A stretch of 64,000 nucleotides of DNA from Sphingobacterium hotanense (GTDB taxonomy: Bacteria; Bacteroidota; Bacteroidia; Sphingobacteriales; Sphingobacteriaceae). Shown here one piece after another: positions 54,261 through 62,824 of this stretch (the stretch's first letter is position 1; each line of letters begins with the position of its first letter). Location of the stretch: NCBI RefSeq assembly GCF_008274825.1, contig NZ_CP030848.1, positions 2,542,001 through 2,606,000 on the forward strand. The letters are read 5' to 3'. A program made the position numbers and the translations under genes. The notes under the pieces were generated by a model that did no database searches, was not told where the DNA came from, and was given only the letters and a program-made list of their open reading frames with translations.

Positions 54261-55076
54261 ATGATAGACACAGCAACCCACCATAGTGCCAAAACAGTTC
54301 TAAGTATCGCCGGATTTGACAGCATTGCCGGGGCAGGCTTACAGGCAGACACGAAGACCATCTCTGCAATAGGCTGTTATGCCGTGAATGTACTGACGGC
54401 CTTGCCTATACAGAACACAATGGGAGTTCGATCGGTCTACCCTATTCCTGATCAAGCAGTGGAAGATCAATTAAACTGTATTTTCGACGATATTTATCCC
54501 GACAGCATTAAAATTGGTATGCTTCCAAATCCTAACCAAGTCGAAATCGTTGCTCGTTTATTAAAAGGATATCAGGGAAGCATTGTTATTGACCCCGTCA
54601 TGGTTTCTACATCGGGGCACCTGTTGGTAGATCAGGAAACCATTACATTGTCCAAAGCACTCCTCTATCCGATGGCTACCCTAGTCACTCCCAACCTCGA
54701 TGAAGCAAGTATGCTGACTGAATGTAAAGTTTCCAACCTTGAAGAAATGAACCAAGCTGCTGATAAGCTTATCCATATGGGGATGCATGCCGTATTGCTC
54801 AAGGGCGGACATTTGGATAGCGAAAAACTTAGCAGCATATTAAAAATAGCAGGCCAAGATCCTGAAATATATGAGTCTGAACGAATAGCGAGCAAAAACA
54901 CTCGCGGAACGGGATGTACCCTTTCCTCAGCAATTGCATCTTACCTTGCGCTAGGCGATACCCTGCCTGTGGCATGCCAAAAAGCGTTGGATTATGTACA
55001 TCACGCTATATTAGCAGCGAAAGACAGATCGCTCGGCAAGGGCAATGGCCCCTTGGATCATTTTTTCAAGCGCTAA
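54261..55076 (+). CDS. thiD: bifunctional hydroxymethylpyrimidine kinase/phosphomethylpyrimidine kinase ThiD
   Basis: Phosphorylates HMP and HMP-P in thiamine synthesis. The 271-aa protein has the family's N-terminal motif VLSIAGFDSIAGAGLQADTKT (the usual SDPSGGAG is altered to FDSIAGAG), IDPVMVSTSGHLLV near residue 115, and the ATP/Mg motif NTRGTGCTLSSAIAS near 220. It is not linked to other thiamine genes and lacks a TPP riboswitch, so it is probably a salvage-type or stand-alone copy. Transcribed from a -7 box only 7 bp upstream. Confidence 0.93.
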   Translation: MIDTATHHSAKTVLSIAGFDSIAGAGLQADTKTISAIGCYAVNVLTALPIQNTMGVRSVYPIPDQAVEDQLNCIFDDIYPDSIKIGMLPNPNQVEIVARLLKGYQGSIVIDPVMVSTSGHLLVDQETITLSKALLYPMATLVTPNLDEASMLTECKVSNLEEMNQAADKLIHMGMHAVLLKGGHLDSEKLSSILKIAGQDPEIYESERIASKNTRGTGCTLSSAIASYLALGDTLPVACQKALDYVHHAILAAKDRSLGKGNGPLDHFFKR

Positions 55077-55302
55077 TATTGCCTTTACAAGAATGAAAAC
55101 GCCGATGCTTAATTAGCATTGCTATATGATTAAAAGAAAGTATTGGGGATTTGATATGAGCAAACTACTAAGGTAAGAAATACTTTATTAAATTCACAAG
55201 ACTACAATCATTTTAAAATGTAATGAGCGTCGTGGTATTTCAATCATATTCGATGGATATTTGACTATTCGCTAATGGAGCGATAGACAAATAAGATAGT
55301 TT

Positions 55303-55716
55303 ATGAAACAAAGAGTCCCAGTATCGCAAATCATGAGTAAAGAGTTGATTACTCTATCCCAAAAAGACAGTCTTTACGACGCGGAAAATCTTTTCAAAAA
55401 ACACAATATTCGTCACCTACCTGTAGTAGAAAACAAGAAATTAGTAGGCGTAGTGAGTTATTCCGACTTGTTAAAGATAAGCTATGTTGATGTAACTGAA
55501 GACGACGATATCGAATCAGTGGTTTACGACGCATACACCGTTACGCAACTTATGGCAAAAACGCCAGTCAGCATATTGCCGAGCAGCACGGTTAAAGAAG
55601 CTGCAGAAATTTTATCCAAGCATTCCTTTCATTCAATTCCAGTCGTTGAAAACGAAGAACTAGTAGGTATAGTCACGACAACTGACCTACTCAACTATTT
55701 CATCGACCAATACTAA
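55303..55716 (+). CDS. CBS domain protein
   Basis: The 137-aa protein consists of two CBS motifs forming one Bateman module: VSQIMSKELITLSQKDSL ... RHLPVVENKKLVGVVSYSDL, and VTQLMAKTPVSILPSSTV ... HSIPVVENEELVGIVTTTDL. Such modules bind adenosine nucleotides or S-adenosyl ligands and regulate partner proteins. No effector domain is attached. A strong terminator follows. Confidence 0.92.
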   Translation: MKQRVPVSQIMSKELITLSQKDSLYDAENLFKKHNIRHLPVVENKKLVGVVSYSDLLKISYVDVTEDDDIESVVYDAYTVTQLMAKTPVSILPSSTVKEAAEILSKHSFHSIPVVENEELVGIVTTTDLLNYFIDQY

Positions 55717-55735
55717 AGTTCTTCATTATCTTTTT

Positions 55736-55773
55736 GTAAGCCTACTTTTCCAGCAAGTAGGCTTACGTTTTTT
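55736..55773 (+). terminator. rho-independent terminator after the CBS gene
   Basis: A perfect 12-bp stem (GTAAGCCTACTT and AAGTAGGCTTAC) is followed by six T. Confidence 0.88.
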
Positions 55774-55855
55774 GTGCCTGCTATTAATTAAAAAAACAAT
55801 TCATTTCTATTGGTCTGGTTTTTGGTTAACTTTAAGCAACAAAAATCGTTGTATT

Positions 55856-56320
55856 ATGAAGAAATTATTATCACTTTCCTTCTGCGTTGGAGCACTAACC
55901 TTCGCCGCTTGTGAATCGAATGCGAATAAACAAGGTGCCGGAGCTGATACCACTACTATGTCTGACGACACGAGCGCTGACACTGTGGATAATGCGCATA
56001 ACTCGCAAAACTCGGTCGACTGGGCAGGTACATATAAAGGAGTTATTCCTTGCGCCGATTGTCCAGGAATTGAAACAACTGTTGTTTTAAATAATGACTT
56101 AACCTTTAAGTACACTGGAGTTTATCAAGAGCGCGATACTAAAATCGAAGATGCTGGTAAATTTATGTGGCATGACAACGGCAGCGTCGTACATCTGATG
56201 GGGAATGAAGTCAATATGAAATTGAAGGTTGGTGAGAATCAGCTATTCTCGCTAGATCAAGATGGAAACCCAATTGATGGCCCACTGAAAGACCATTATA
56301 TCTTGAAGAAAGAGCTTTAA
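55856..56320 (+). CDS. NlpE N-terminal domain lipoprotein
   Basis: The 154-aa envelope lipoprotein has a signal with lipobox ALTFAAC (Cys near residue 19) and a polar Asp/Thr-rich linker. The NlpE-type barrel domain follows: VDWAGTYKGVIPCADCPGIETTV, with the conserved CxxC, and then MGNEVNMKLKVGENQLFSLD. NlpE in enterobacteria signals envelope stress and copper; here only the N-terminal domain exists. ATG 55856 gives a proper lipoprotein signal, whereas a longer frame upstream does not. Confidence 0.9.
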   Translation: MKKLLSLSFCVGALTFAACESNANKQGAGADTTTMSDDTSADTVDNAHNSQNSVDWAGTYKGVIPCADCPGIETTVVLNNDLTFKYTGVYQERDTKIEDAGKFMWHDNGSVVHLMGNEVNMKLKVGENQLFSLDQDGNPIDGPLKDHYILKKEL

Positions 56321-56330
56321 TTAGCATCAA

Positions 56331-56357
56331 AAAAAGGGGAAATTTTATTTCCCCTTT
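56331..56357. terminator. bidirectional terminator
   Basis: AAAGGGGAAAT and ATTTCCCCTTT arms with a 3-nt loop, flanked by A-run and T-run, end both the NlpE gene and the convergent pyrD gene. The stem overlaps the pyrD stop codon. Confidence 0.82.
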
Positions 56358-57376
56358 AATATTCCTTTACAGATTTCAGCCACCAGCCCCGGACCTTCAT
56401 AGATGAAGCCCGTATATATCTGAATCAAGCTAGCACCAGCATTAAGCTTTTCTATCGCATCTGCGGCCGAATGAATCCCTCCGACCCCAATAATTGGGAA
56501 TGCTTTATTTGACTTATCCGACAAGTACTTGATGACTTCGGTAGAACGTTTTGTCAACGGCTTTCCTGAAACCCCACCTGCTTCCTTCACTAAATTAGGA
56601 TCGCTATAGAGTCCCTCGCGCGAAATCGTCGTATTGGTTGCAATGACACCGGCAATCTTGGTGTGCTGAACAATCTCCACAATATCATCTAATTGCGAAT
56701 CCGTCAAGTCGGGAGCTATCTTTAATAAGATAGGTTTAGGACTCGCCTTCGCATTATTTAAATCCTGAAGCTTATTCAAAATCTTCTTCAGCGGTTCCTT
56801 CTCTTGTAAATCACGTAAACCCGGCGTATTTGGAGAACTTACATTGACAACAAAATAATCTACATAATCAAACAAGGAATTAAAGCAATAAATATAATCA
56901 TTCACGGCCTCCTCATTTGGAGTTACTTTGTTCTTACCAATGTTCCCACCGATAATAACGCCATTCTTCTCCTTCAGGTGCTTTAATCGTCCTGCCGCCA
57001 CATCGGCACCTTGATTGTTAAAGCCCATACGGTTGATCAATGCCTGGTCGTTCACCAATCTGAACATACGCGGCTTATCATTTCCGGGTTGCGGTTTCGG
57101 CGTCACGGTTCCGATTTCAATAAATCCAAACCCCAGCTTTGACATCTGCTCAATGTAATCCGCATTCTTGTCAAATCCCGCTGCCAATCCCACCGGATTC
57201 TTGAACGTTAAACCAAAAACTGTAGTTTGTAATCTCGGGTCTTCAACGGTATATAATGATTTTAAAAGCGCGTTAGATCCCCAGATTTTAGTAAAAAATT
57301 TCAACCCCGAAGTCACATTATGATGCGCTTGCTCAGGGTTCATCTGAAAAAATAGTGGTTTAACTAATTTGTACAT
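56345..57376 (-). CDS. pyrD: quinone-dependent dihydroorotate dehydrogenase PyrD
   Basis: Membrane-associated flavoenzyme of pyrimidine synthesis that oxidises dihydroorotate to orotate with quinone as acceptor. The 343-aa length and N-terminal helical extension ([19 protein letters not shown]) mark the class 2 enzyme. Motifs are [48 protein letters not shown] (catalytic Ser region) and [26 protein letters not shown] 57376 is the true start: a -7 box (TACCTTTG, minus strand, 57388-57381) lies only 4 bp upstream, and the longer frame runs into the neighbouring ABC-F gene. Confidence 0.95.
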   Translation of the reverse strand: MYKLVKPLFFQMNPEQAHHNVTSGLKFFTKIWGSNALLKSLYTVEDPRLQTTVFGLTFKNPVGLAAGFDKNADYIEQMSKLGFGFIEIGTVTPKPQPGNDKPRMFRLVNDQALINRMGFNNQGADVAAGRLKHLKEKNGVIIGGNIGKNKVTPNEEAVNDYIYCFNSLFDYVDYFVVNVSSPNTPGLRDLQEKEPLKKILNKLQDLNNAKASPKPILLKIAPDLTDSQLDDIVEIVQHTKIAGVIATNTTISREGLYSDPNLVKEAGGVSGKPLTKRSTEVIKYLSDKSNKAFPIIGVGGIHSAADAIEKLNAGASLIQIYTGFIYEGPGLVAEICKGILKGK

Positions 57377-57380
57377 ACCG

Positions 57381-57388
57381 CAAAGGTA
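57381..57388 (-). promoter_or_regulatory. -7 promoter box for pyrD
   Basis: The minus strand reads TACCTTTG, an exact TAnnTTTG match. Only 4 bp separate it from the ATG at 57376, so transcription should start at or next to the start codon (leaderless mRNA). Confidence 0.7.
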
Positions 57389-57411
57389 GCCAAAGAAGCA
57401 GAAATATTCAT

Positions 57412-57419
57412 TACTTTTG
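57412..57419 (+). promoter_or_regulatory. -7 promoter box for the second ABC-F gene
   Basis: TACTTTTG is an exact TAnnTTTG match, 7 bp before the ATG at 57427. It is divergent from the pyrD box with 23 bp between them. Confidence 0.7.
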
Positions 57420-57426
57420 CGTCGAA

Positions 57427-59337
57427 ATGATATCAATAAATAATTTAACATTTGAAATTGGCGCTCGCGCATTATACGATGAAGCGAACTGGCATATTAA
57501 GCCAGGAGATAAGGTCGGATTGATCGGTGCAAACGGTACTGGTAAATCGACTCTACTGAAAATCATCGTAGGGGAATATAGCCCAACAGCCGGTACCATT
57601 TCGATGGCGAAGGACTTAAAGATTGGCTATCTGAACCAGGACCTCCTATCCTACCACTCGGATAAAAGCATCCTGCACGTGGCTATGGAGGCATTCGAAC
57701 GTCAAAATCAATTGCATAGCGAAATCGAAGTTCTATTAAAGAAACTAGAGACCGACTACTCCGACGAGATCCTCAATAAACTAAGCGATAAGCAGATGGA
57801 ATTTGAAGCCTTGGATGGCTACAGCATCGAATTCCGCGCCCATGAAATCCTAGCCGGACTAGGTTTTTCTGAAGATGAACAACAGCGACCATTGGCGACA
57901 TTCTCCGGAGGATGGCGTATGCGTGTGATGCTTGCGCGAATCTTATTGCAAACACCGGATATCCTGTTACTGGATGAGCCTACCAACCACTTAGACTTAC
58001 CCTCTATCAAATGGCTGGAAAACTATCTACAGGCATTCGAAGGTGCGATTGTAATCGTCTCCCACGACCGTTACTTCCTTGACAGAATCATCAATAAAAC
58101 GGTTGAATCTCGTAAAGGGAAGCTAACGCTATATGCTGGGAACTATTCTTTCTATTTAGAAGAGAAATCCCTACGTGAGGAAATCCAAGGAAATCAATTC
58201 AAGAACCAACAAGCAAAGATTAAGCAAGAAGAGAAGCTAATCGAACGCTTCCGTGCAAAAGCCAGCAAGGCGAAGATGGTACAGTCGAGAATCAAAGCTT
58301 TAGACCGTATGGAAAAGGTTGATGATATCGATGATGACAATCCGGAAGTAAACTTCAGCTTCAAGTTCTCCAAACCTTCGGGCCGCCACGTCGTGACGAT
58401 CGACCAAATATCTAAATCTTATCCTAATCTTCAAATTTTAGAAAAGACAGACGGATTGATCGAAAAGGGCGACAAAATAGCATTAATTGGTGCAAACGGT
58501 AAAGGTAAATCAACCTTGCTACGTATCGTAGCAGATGCCGACAGCGAATATACCGGTACGAGCACAAAAGGTCATAATGTTTCGCAGACATTCTTCGCCC
58601 AGCATCAACTGGAGGCCTTACACCTAGAGAATTCTATTCTTCAGGAGTTAGTCGCTTTTGCCCCTAAGCATACCGAAACGGAACTTCGCTCGATACTTGG
58701 TTGTTTCTTATTTACCGGAGATGATGTATTCAAGAAAATCAAAGTATTATCGGGAGGCGAGAAATCCAGAGTCGCGCTAGCGAAAGCTTTAACAGCGGAT
58801 GCTAACTTCCTAGTTCTCGATGAGCCGACCAACCACCTGGATATGGCGTCTGTAAACATCCTTATACAAGCCTTGCAACAATACGAAGGAACGTTCATCG
58901 TCGTATCCCACGACCGTTATTTCCTGGATAATGTTGCCAATAAAATTTGGTATATCGAAGACAAGAAAATCAAAGAATATCCTGGTACCTATCAGGAATA
59001 TGAGGTTTGGAATTCCAAACGCGTGGTAAAACCGGAAGAAAAACAACCTAAAAAGGTCAAAGAAGAGCTTAAAAAGGAAAAACCGGTACTTACCGACGAT
59101 CTACAGAAAACCTTACAAAAGAAAAACAGAGAACTAGCAGCTCTAGAACAAAAGATTGCCGACCAAGAAGTTGCAGTCAAAAATCTGGAAGCCGAGCTCG
59201 CAAAAGAAGAAATCTATTCCGACGCCGTCAAGCTCCAGGAGACAACCAGAAATTATAACTCCGAAAAAGCAAGATACGATCAGTTCCAAAGCGATTGGGA
59301 AAAACTTGCTGAAGAGATTATGGAATTGGAAGGGTGA
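57427..59337 (+). CDS. ABC-F family ATPase, Uup-like
   Basis: 636-aa soluble twin-ATPase protein. Domain 1: [40 protein letters not shown]; domain 2: [37 protein letters not shown]. The interdomain arm (about 240-310) is rich in Lys and Glu. Residues about 555-636 form the C-terminal coiled coil ([19 protein letters not shown]) that distinguishes Uup-type members. Likely acts on ribosomes or stalled translation complexes; a role in transposon excision, as for E. coli Uup, is not testable here. Confidence 0.93.
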   Translation: MISINNLTFEIGARALYDEANWHIKPGDKVGLIGANGTGKSTLLKIIVGEYSPTAGTISMAKDLKIGYLNQDLLSYHSDKSILHVAMEAFERQNQLHSEIEVLLKKLETDYSDEILNKLSDKQMEFEALDGYSIEFRAHEILAGLGFSEDEQQRPLATFSGGWRMRVMLARILLQTPDILLLDEPTNHLDLPSIKWLENYLQAFEGAIVIVSHDRYFLDRIINKTVESRKGKLTLYAGNYSFYLEEKSLREEIQGNQFKNQQAKIKQEEKLIERFRAKASKAKMVQSRIKALDRMEKVDDIDDDNPEVNFSFKFSKPSGRHVVTIDQISKSYPNLQILEKTDGLIEKGDKIALIGANGKGKSTLLRIVADADSEYTGTSTKGHNVSQTFFAQHQLEALHLENSILQELVAFAPKHTETELRSILGCFLFTGDDVFKKIKVLSGGEKSRVALAKALTADANFLVLDEPTNHLDMASVNILIQALQQYEGTFIVVSHDRYFLDNVANKIWYIEDKKIKEYPGTYQEYEVWNSKRVVKPEEKQPKKVKEELKKEKPVLTDDLQKTLQKKNRELAALEQKIADQEVAVKNLEAELAKEEIYSDAVKLQETTRNYNSEKARYDQFQSDWEKLAEEIMELEG

Positions 59338-59374
59338 GGAAGATATTAGATTTTAGACATTAGATATAAGACAC

Positions 59375-59400
59375 AAGGCGCCGATTAGGCGCCTTTCTTG
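59375..59400 (+). terminator. rho-independent terminator after the Uup-like gene
   Basis: AAGGCGCC and GGCGCCTT arms with a 5-nt loop, then TCTTG. It is embedded in the repeat between modules A and B. Confidence 0.7.
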
Positions 59401-59550
59401 TATGAGCTTTGTTTTGAACCAAGAAAGGAAGGATGAAAGGATGGGCCGGAGGTTTTGTCTTGAACCAGGAAAGGAAGGATGCAAGGATGGGCAGGAGGTT
59501 TGGTTTGCTACCCATATCGTCCGCCATAGGTCTTAATACTAAATACTAGC

Positions 59551-59555
59551 TACTA
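59551..59555. repeat. target-site duplication of IS982, left copy
   Basis: TACTA directly precedes the left inverted repeat; the same five bases follow the right inverted repeat at 60589-60593. Confidence 0.6.
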
Positions 59556-60588
59556 ATGCGAATTAAGGGTTGAAAATAGGCTTTATGAAACAGGCTGTTA
59601 ATTTACCGAACACATGTACTAATAGTCCTTTGGTAGATCTGACCTTACTTGCGTTTTGTATCTGTGTTTTTTCATTTATCCAATTAAAAAAGGATTCGAT
59701 TGGTTGTCTTACCCTAGATACTGCTCTTGAAAACAGATCATTATAAGCACGATCCCTGTTTTTTAAACAATCCGGCTTTCCTTGGGTTTCCCTTATCGGG
59801 GTATACATAATTGATTTCTTTTCTTTATAAAACCACTCGAAGAATGGGGCGTCACGGTATATCTTGTCACCAAAGAACGTCCTACCTGCGATGGATGCCC
59901 AGTTCTCCTTAAATATGTTCAGGTCACTTTCAGATGCCTTGCTTATTACAATGCTTTCCGGACGAGGCAGCGTGGATTTGTTATAGCTGTTGAGCGCATG
60001 AAGTTTTAATCCAAAATACCAAAGCCTCTTCGTTGAGCAGAAGCTTTTATCCGTTATCTCCAGAGCTACCTTTGCTCTTCTAGTCCCACTGCAGGTTATG
60101 ATGGGCATAGAGTCCAGTAGGGAAAATTCTCTGGAGCACTCTTCTGGAGCAAAGTCCTCTATAACTGACTGACAGAGAGATCTCAAAACATCAAAAAGGC
60201 GGTTGATACGGGTGTTGAATGCTACGTACGAAGTTAGCTTGGGAAACCAATCCATCAGATAATCCGAGGCGAATTTATGAATCTGCTTGATCCTTAGCCG
60301 CTGTTCCTCGTGCACACTGAATAAATAGATGGTCAAAACCTCCTGATCAGTAAAGTCAGGTTTGTTATTGTTTGAAAATCGCTGACAGTAATATTGCAGT
60401 TCACTGTCATATTTATCACACACATACTGGTATAATTTTATTAATTTTAGAGCCTTGGCCTGATTGATCATGTTGTTTTATAATGCTTAAGGAACATTAT
60501 AAATATACTGATAATCAGGCTTTTATACAAGTTTTCGACCCTCTTTTTAAGAAGATTTTTCCAATATATTTCAACCCTTAATTCGCAT
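59556..60588 (-). mobile_element. IS982 family insertion sequence, 1033 bp
   Basis: Perfect 20-bp terminal inverted repeats at 59556-59575 and 60569-60588 (ATGCGAATTAAGGGTTGAAA on the left). The element is flanked by TACTA duplications. It carries one intact transposase. It inserted into module C of the composite repeat, which can be rejoined across the element. Confidence 0.9.
59563..60471 (-). CDS. IS982 family transposase
   Basis: 302-aa DDE transposase. The N-terminus (FTDQEVLTIYLFSVHEEQ) is typical of IS982. The catalytic residues are in FSLLDSMPIITC (Asp), TFFGDKIYRDAPFF (Asp) and RVRQPIESFFNWINEKT (Glu). The frame is uninterrupted, and its stop codon lies inside the terminal repeat. 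Probably functional. Confidence 0.93.
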   Translation of the reverse strand: MINQAKALKLIKLYQYVCDKYDSELQYYCQRFSNNNKPDFTDQEVLTIYLFSVHEEQRLRIKQIHKFASDYLMDWFPKLTSYVAFNTRINRLFDVLRSLCQSVIEDFAPEECSREFSLLDSMPIITCSGTRRAKVALEITDKSFCSTKRLWYFGLKLHALNSYNKSTLPRPESIVISKASESDLNIFKENWASIAGRTFFGDKIYRDAPFFEWFYKEKKSIMYTPIRETQGKPDCLKNRDRAYNDLFSRAVSRVRQPIESFFNWINEKTQIQNASKVRSTKGLLVHVFGKLTACFIKPIFNP

Positions 60589-60724
60589 TACTAAATACTA
60601 ACTACTAACTACTATTTCTGGAAAGGAAGGATTTTAGGATGGGCAGGATCATGCAATATTCTCTCTAGCTTTCCTGCTTCTATGGCAAAACCGCAAACCT
60701 TCGTTCAGTTAAAACCCTTTCACT

Positions 60725-60780
60725 CCCCTTTCACTCCCATTGTATAACCCTATCAGAGCCGCTCCGGAAAGGGTTTGATA
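60725..60780. repeat. dispersed intergenic repeat D, copy 2
   Basis: CCCTTTCACTCCCATTGTA and AACCCTATCAGAGCCG align with the copy at 32508-32571; both are followed by GGGTTTGAT. Confidence 0.5.
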
Positions 60781-60987
60781 CGCTTATGAAAAGGCAGTGG
60801 TAAATTATTAGATAGTTAATAATTTAACGCTTTCTTGTAAACTCCTATGCTAACAACTCTGCAAGATCCTGGTCATCCTAGAATCCTTCCTTTCCTGGTT
60901 CAAGACAAACTCTCCTTCCTTTCAGAAATAGTAGTTAATGCTTAGTACTTGGTATAAAGATCTATGGCCCCTCTTATCACTTGGACT

Positions 60988-60995
60988 TATTTTTG
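60988..60995 (+). promoter_or_regulatory. -7 promoter box for the DUF4126 gene
   Basis: TATTTTTG is an exact TAnnTTTG match, 75 bp before the ATG at 61071. Confidence 0.5.
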
Positions 60996-61070
60996 CTATA
61001 AGAATCTTAGATAACCTTATTTTGTGGAATAAAATGTCTAAAGTTTTACACCTCATATCTCAAATCTAGC

Positions 61071-61670
61071 ATGGAATATTTGCTCTCCCTTTTTGTTGGT
61101 ATTGGCCTAGCGGCTGCTACAGGATTTCGTGTATTTCTCCCTATTTTCTTCTTTAGCTTAGGAACCTATATGGGATGGATTCCGGCGAATGAAAGCTTTG
61201 CATGGGTTGGAACCTTGCCTGCCGTCATTGGTGCTGGAACGGCTACCTTGATTGAAATTCTTGCTTATTATATTCCTTTTGTCGACAACCTTCTTGATAC
61301 CATATCCGTACCATTAGCAACGGTTGCAGGCTCTTTGTTATTTGCTTCGCAATTCACCGAAGTAAACGATTGGACGCAATGGTCGTTGGCATTAATTGCT
61401 GGTGGAGGTACGGCGGCAACTATCAGCTCAGCCTTAGCGGGCACCCGCGCTGCATCGAGTGGAACTACCGGAGGGATCGGAAATCCCGTCATATCAACGG
61501 TAGAAACTGTGGGGTCGACTTTAATGAGTATTCTAGCGGTCTTTCTACCGATTCTCGCTATCATTCTCGTAGCGGTATTTTTCTATTTGATCATCAAATA
61601 CAGTAAGAAACTTTGGAGCAAAGTTAAAGGGAACAAATTGAAATCAAATGTTCCCAGAAATAGTACTTAG
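61071..61670 (+). CDS. DUF4126 membrane protein
   Basis: The 199-aa protein matches DUF4126: LLSLFVGIGLAAATGFRVFLPIF at the start, Gly/Ala-rich hydrophobic segments, SALAGTRAASSGTTGGIGNPVISTVE in the middle, and a C-terminal membrane helix (about 155-178) with a basic tail. Function unknown. The last codons (NVPRNST) lie at the edge of a repeat module C, whose TAG serves as the stop codon, so the C-terminal tail may have been altered by the repeat. Confidence 0.9.
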   Translation: MEYLLSLFVGIGLAAATGFRVFLPIFFFSLGTYMGWIPANESFAWVGTLPAVIGAGTATLIEILAYYIPFVDNLLDTISVPLATVAGSLLFASQFTEVNDWTQWSLALIAGGGTAATISSALAGTRAASSGTTGGIGNPVISTVETVGSTLMSILAVFLPILAIILVAVFFYLIIKYSKKLWSKVKGNKLKSNVPRNST

Positions 61671-61789
61671 TATTAAGACCTATGACGTCAGATCCTGTAT
61701 ATCCTTGCATCATTCTTTTCCTGGTTCGAGACAAAAAAAACTGCATTGCTGCAGTTCTAATGTCTAATATCTAATATCTAATCTAATTT
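61661..61789. repeat. composite intergenic repeat, inverted copy C'-B'-A'
   Basis: C' at about 61661-61684 (ATAGTACTTAGTATTAAGAC), B' at about 61691-61730 (GATCCTGTATATCCTTGCAT ... TTTTCCTGGTTCGAG) and A' at about 61757-61789 (CTAATGTCTAATATCTAAT). This is the complete element in the opposite orientation to the copies at 17.3 and 59.4 kb. Confidence 0.75.
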
Positions 61790-62754
61790 AGTCGATTCAC
61801 CTTAAGACTTTCTTTCTCGCCATTGATTTTTACAGGTTGATATTGAACCCAGCAGTAGGAAAGAAAAGGCATCAGCACGAAAAATAGCAGGCCAGTCCAA
61901 AAGCCGATGATATTTCCGATAATTAGGCTTATTAGCAATACTAAGACTGGATAGCCGAACAAAAGCACGCCGAACATTAATGAATCATAGAAAATAGTTC
62001 CCGATGTTTTCTTTTCGATTTGTTGTTTGACCAATTTATACAACCAGTTATGCGTATAGTATCCCGCCTTTGCCGGAATCTTCATCCATTCTCTCGATTT
62101 TAAATAATCAATACTTGGTTCAACAGGGCCTGAAGGCATAGCACTTTCCATTTCCTCGCGGACCAACTGCAGGATGCGCGCAGCGTCTACATCTCCATCA
62201 CTGATATAATCGGTGCTGTCAATCGGACTCAATGCCTCCAAGGACACAGATTTAGGGATATAGTCGAACGAGCTATAGCCAATGACAAAAGGTTGGATCT
62301 GAACCGGGATATCCATGCTGATTGCTCGCTTGATCAGGGAAGTAAAACCCGTAGGCATAAAGGGGCGCAACAAATGCGAGTTGCGAGAAACACCTTCAGG
62401 AAAAATGACGATATTCTCGGCTGATTTTAACCATTTAGCACATTCATCATAGGTAAAAGCATTCATGACCTCAAAATCAGGGTCATCCGATTTCTTGTAG
62501 ATGGGAATCATGAATAATGTCCGCAATGTCCAATTCGCCCACTCCTTCTTAAAAATATCACCACGCACCAAAAAACGCGTTTCCTTGGGGCTATTGACCG
62601 CCAATACTAACGCGTCGAAAAAGGAATTCGGATGATTGGAAACAACGATAGTCGGATGCTGAAGACTAGCGATCGCCATATTTTTCAACTGCCAATCCGT
62701 TATATACCAGTTTAATCCAAATTTCACGAAGGATCTAAGAAGCGGGTACAACAT
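61783..62754 (-). CDS. 1-acylglycerol-3-phosphate O-acyltransferase-like (PlsC domain)
   Basis: 323-aa membrane acyltransferase of phospholipid synthesis. Motif I reads VVSNHPNSFFDALVL, an H-x5-D spacing as in Gat1-type acyltransferases rather than the common H-x4-D. Motif III is VIFPEGVSRNSHLL. Two membrane helices lie near residues 255-300 (VLLFGYPVLVLLISLIIG and WTGLLFFVLMPFLSY). The acyl acceptor cannot be set from sequence. Its 3' end touches the A' module of the intergenic repeat. Confidence 0.88.
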   Translation of the reverse strand: MLYPLLRSFVKFGLNWYITDWQLKNMAIASLQHPTIVVSNHPNSFFDALVLAVNSPKETRFLVRGDIFKKEWANWTLRTLFMIPIYKKSDDPDFEVMNAFTYDECAKWLKSAENIVIFPEGVSRNSHLLRPFMPTGFTSLIKRAISMDIPVQIQPFVIGYSSFDYIPKSVSLEALSPIDSTDYISDGDVDAARILQLVREEMESAMPSGPVEPSIDYLKSREWMKIPAKAGYYTHNWLYKLVKQQIEKKTSGTIFYDSLMFGVLLFGYPVLVLLISLIIGNIIGFWTGLLFFVLMPFLSYCWVQYQPVKINGEKESLKVNRLN

Positions 62755-62824
62755 ATATTCTTTCTTGTGCTAAATTTCTTAATCGGTAAATTTAACACAA
62801 AAAACTTGCCTGAAATTGGTTTTA

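Larger units (their letters stand above)
59341..59555. repeat. composite intergenic repeat, modules A-B-B-C (left part)
   Basis: Module A at about 59341-59373 (ATTAGATTTTAGACATTAG). Two B modules start at about 59416 and 59462 (GAACCAGGAAAGGAAGGATG, GATGGGCAGGAG). Module C begins at 59529 (GGTCTTAATACTAAATACTAG) and is cut by the IS982 element. Its continuation is at 60589-60615. Confidence 0.75.
60589..61070. repeat. repeat-rich intergenic region: modules C, B, D, B' and C'
   Basis: Module C continues at 60589-60615. A B-like module follows at about 60616-60652 (TGGAAAGGAAGG, GGATGGGCAGGATC). Repeat D is at 60725-60780. An inverted B lies at about 60866-60903 (GAATCCTTCCTTTCCTGG), and a C'-like stretch at about 60926-60970 (TAGTAGTTAATGCTTAGTAC). 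No coding sequence is seen. The DUF4126 promoter box is at 60988-60995. Confidence 0.65.

Noticed and set aside
57377-57472. N-terminal extension of pyrD
   Set aside because: It would run across the divergent promoters into the ABC-F gene; the family N-terminus begins at [10 protein letters not shown].
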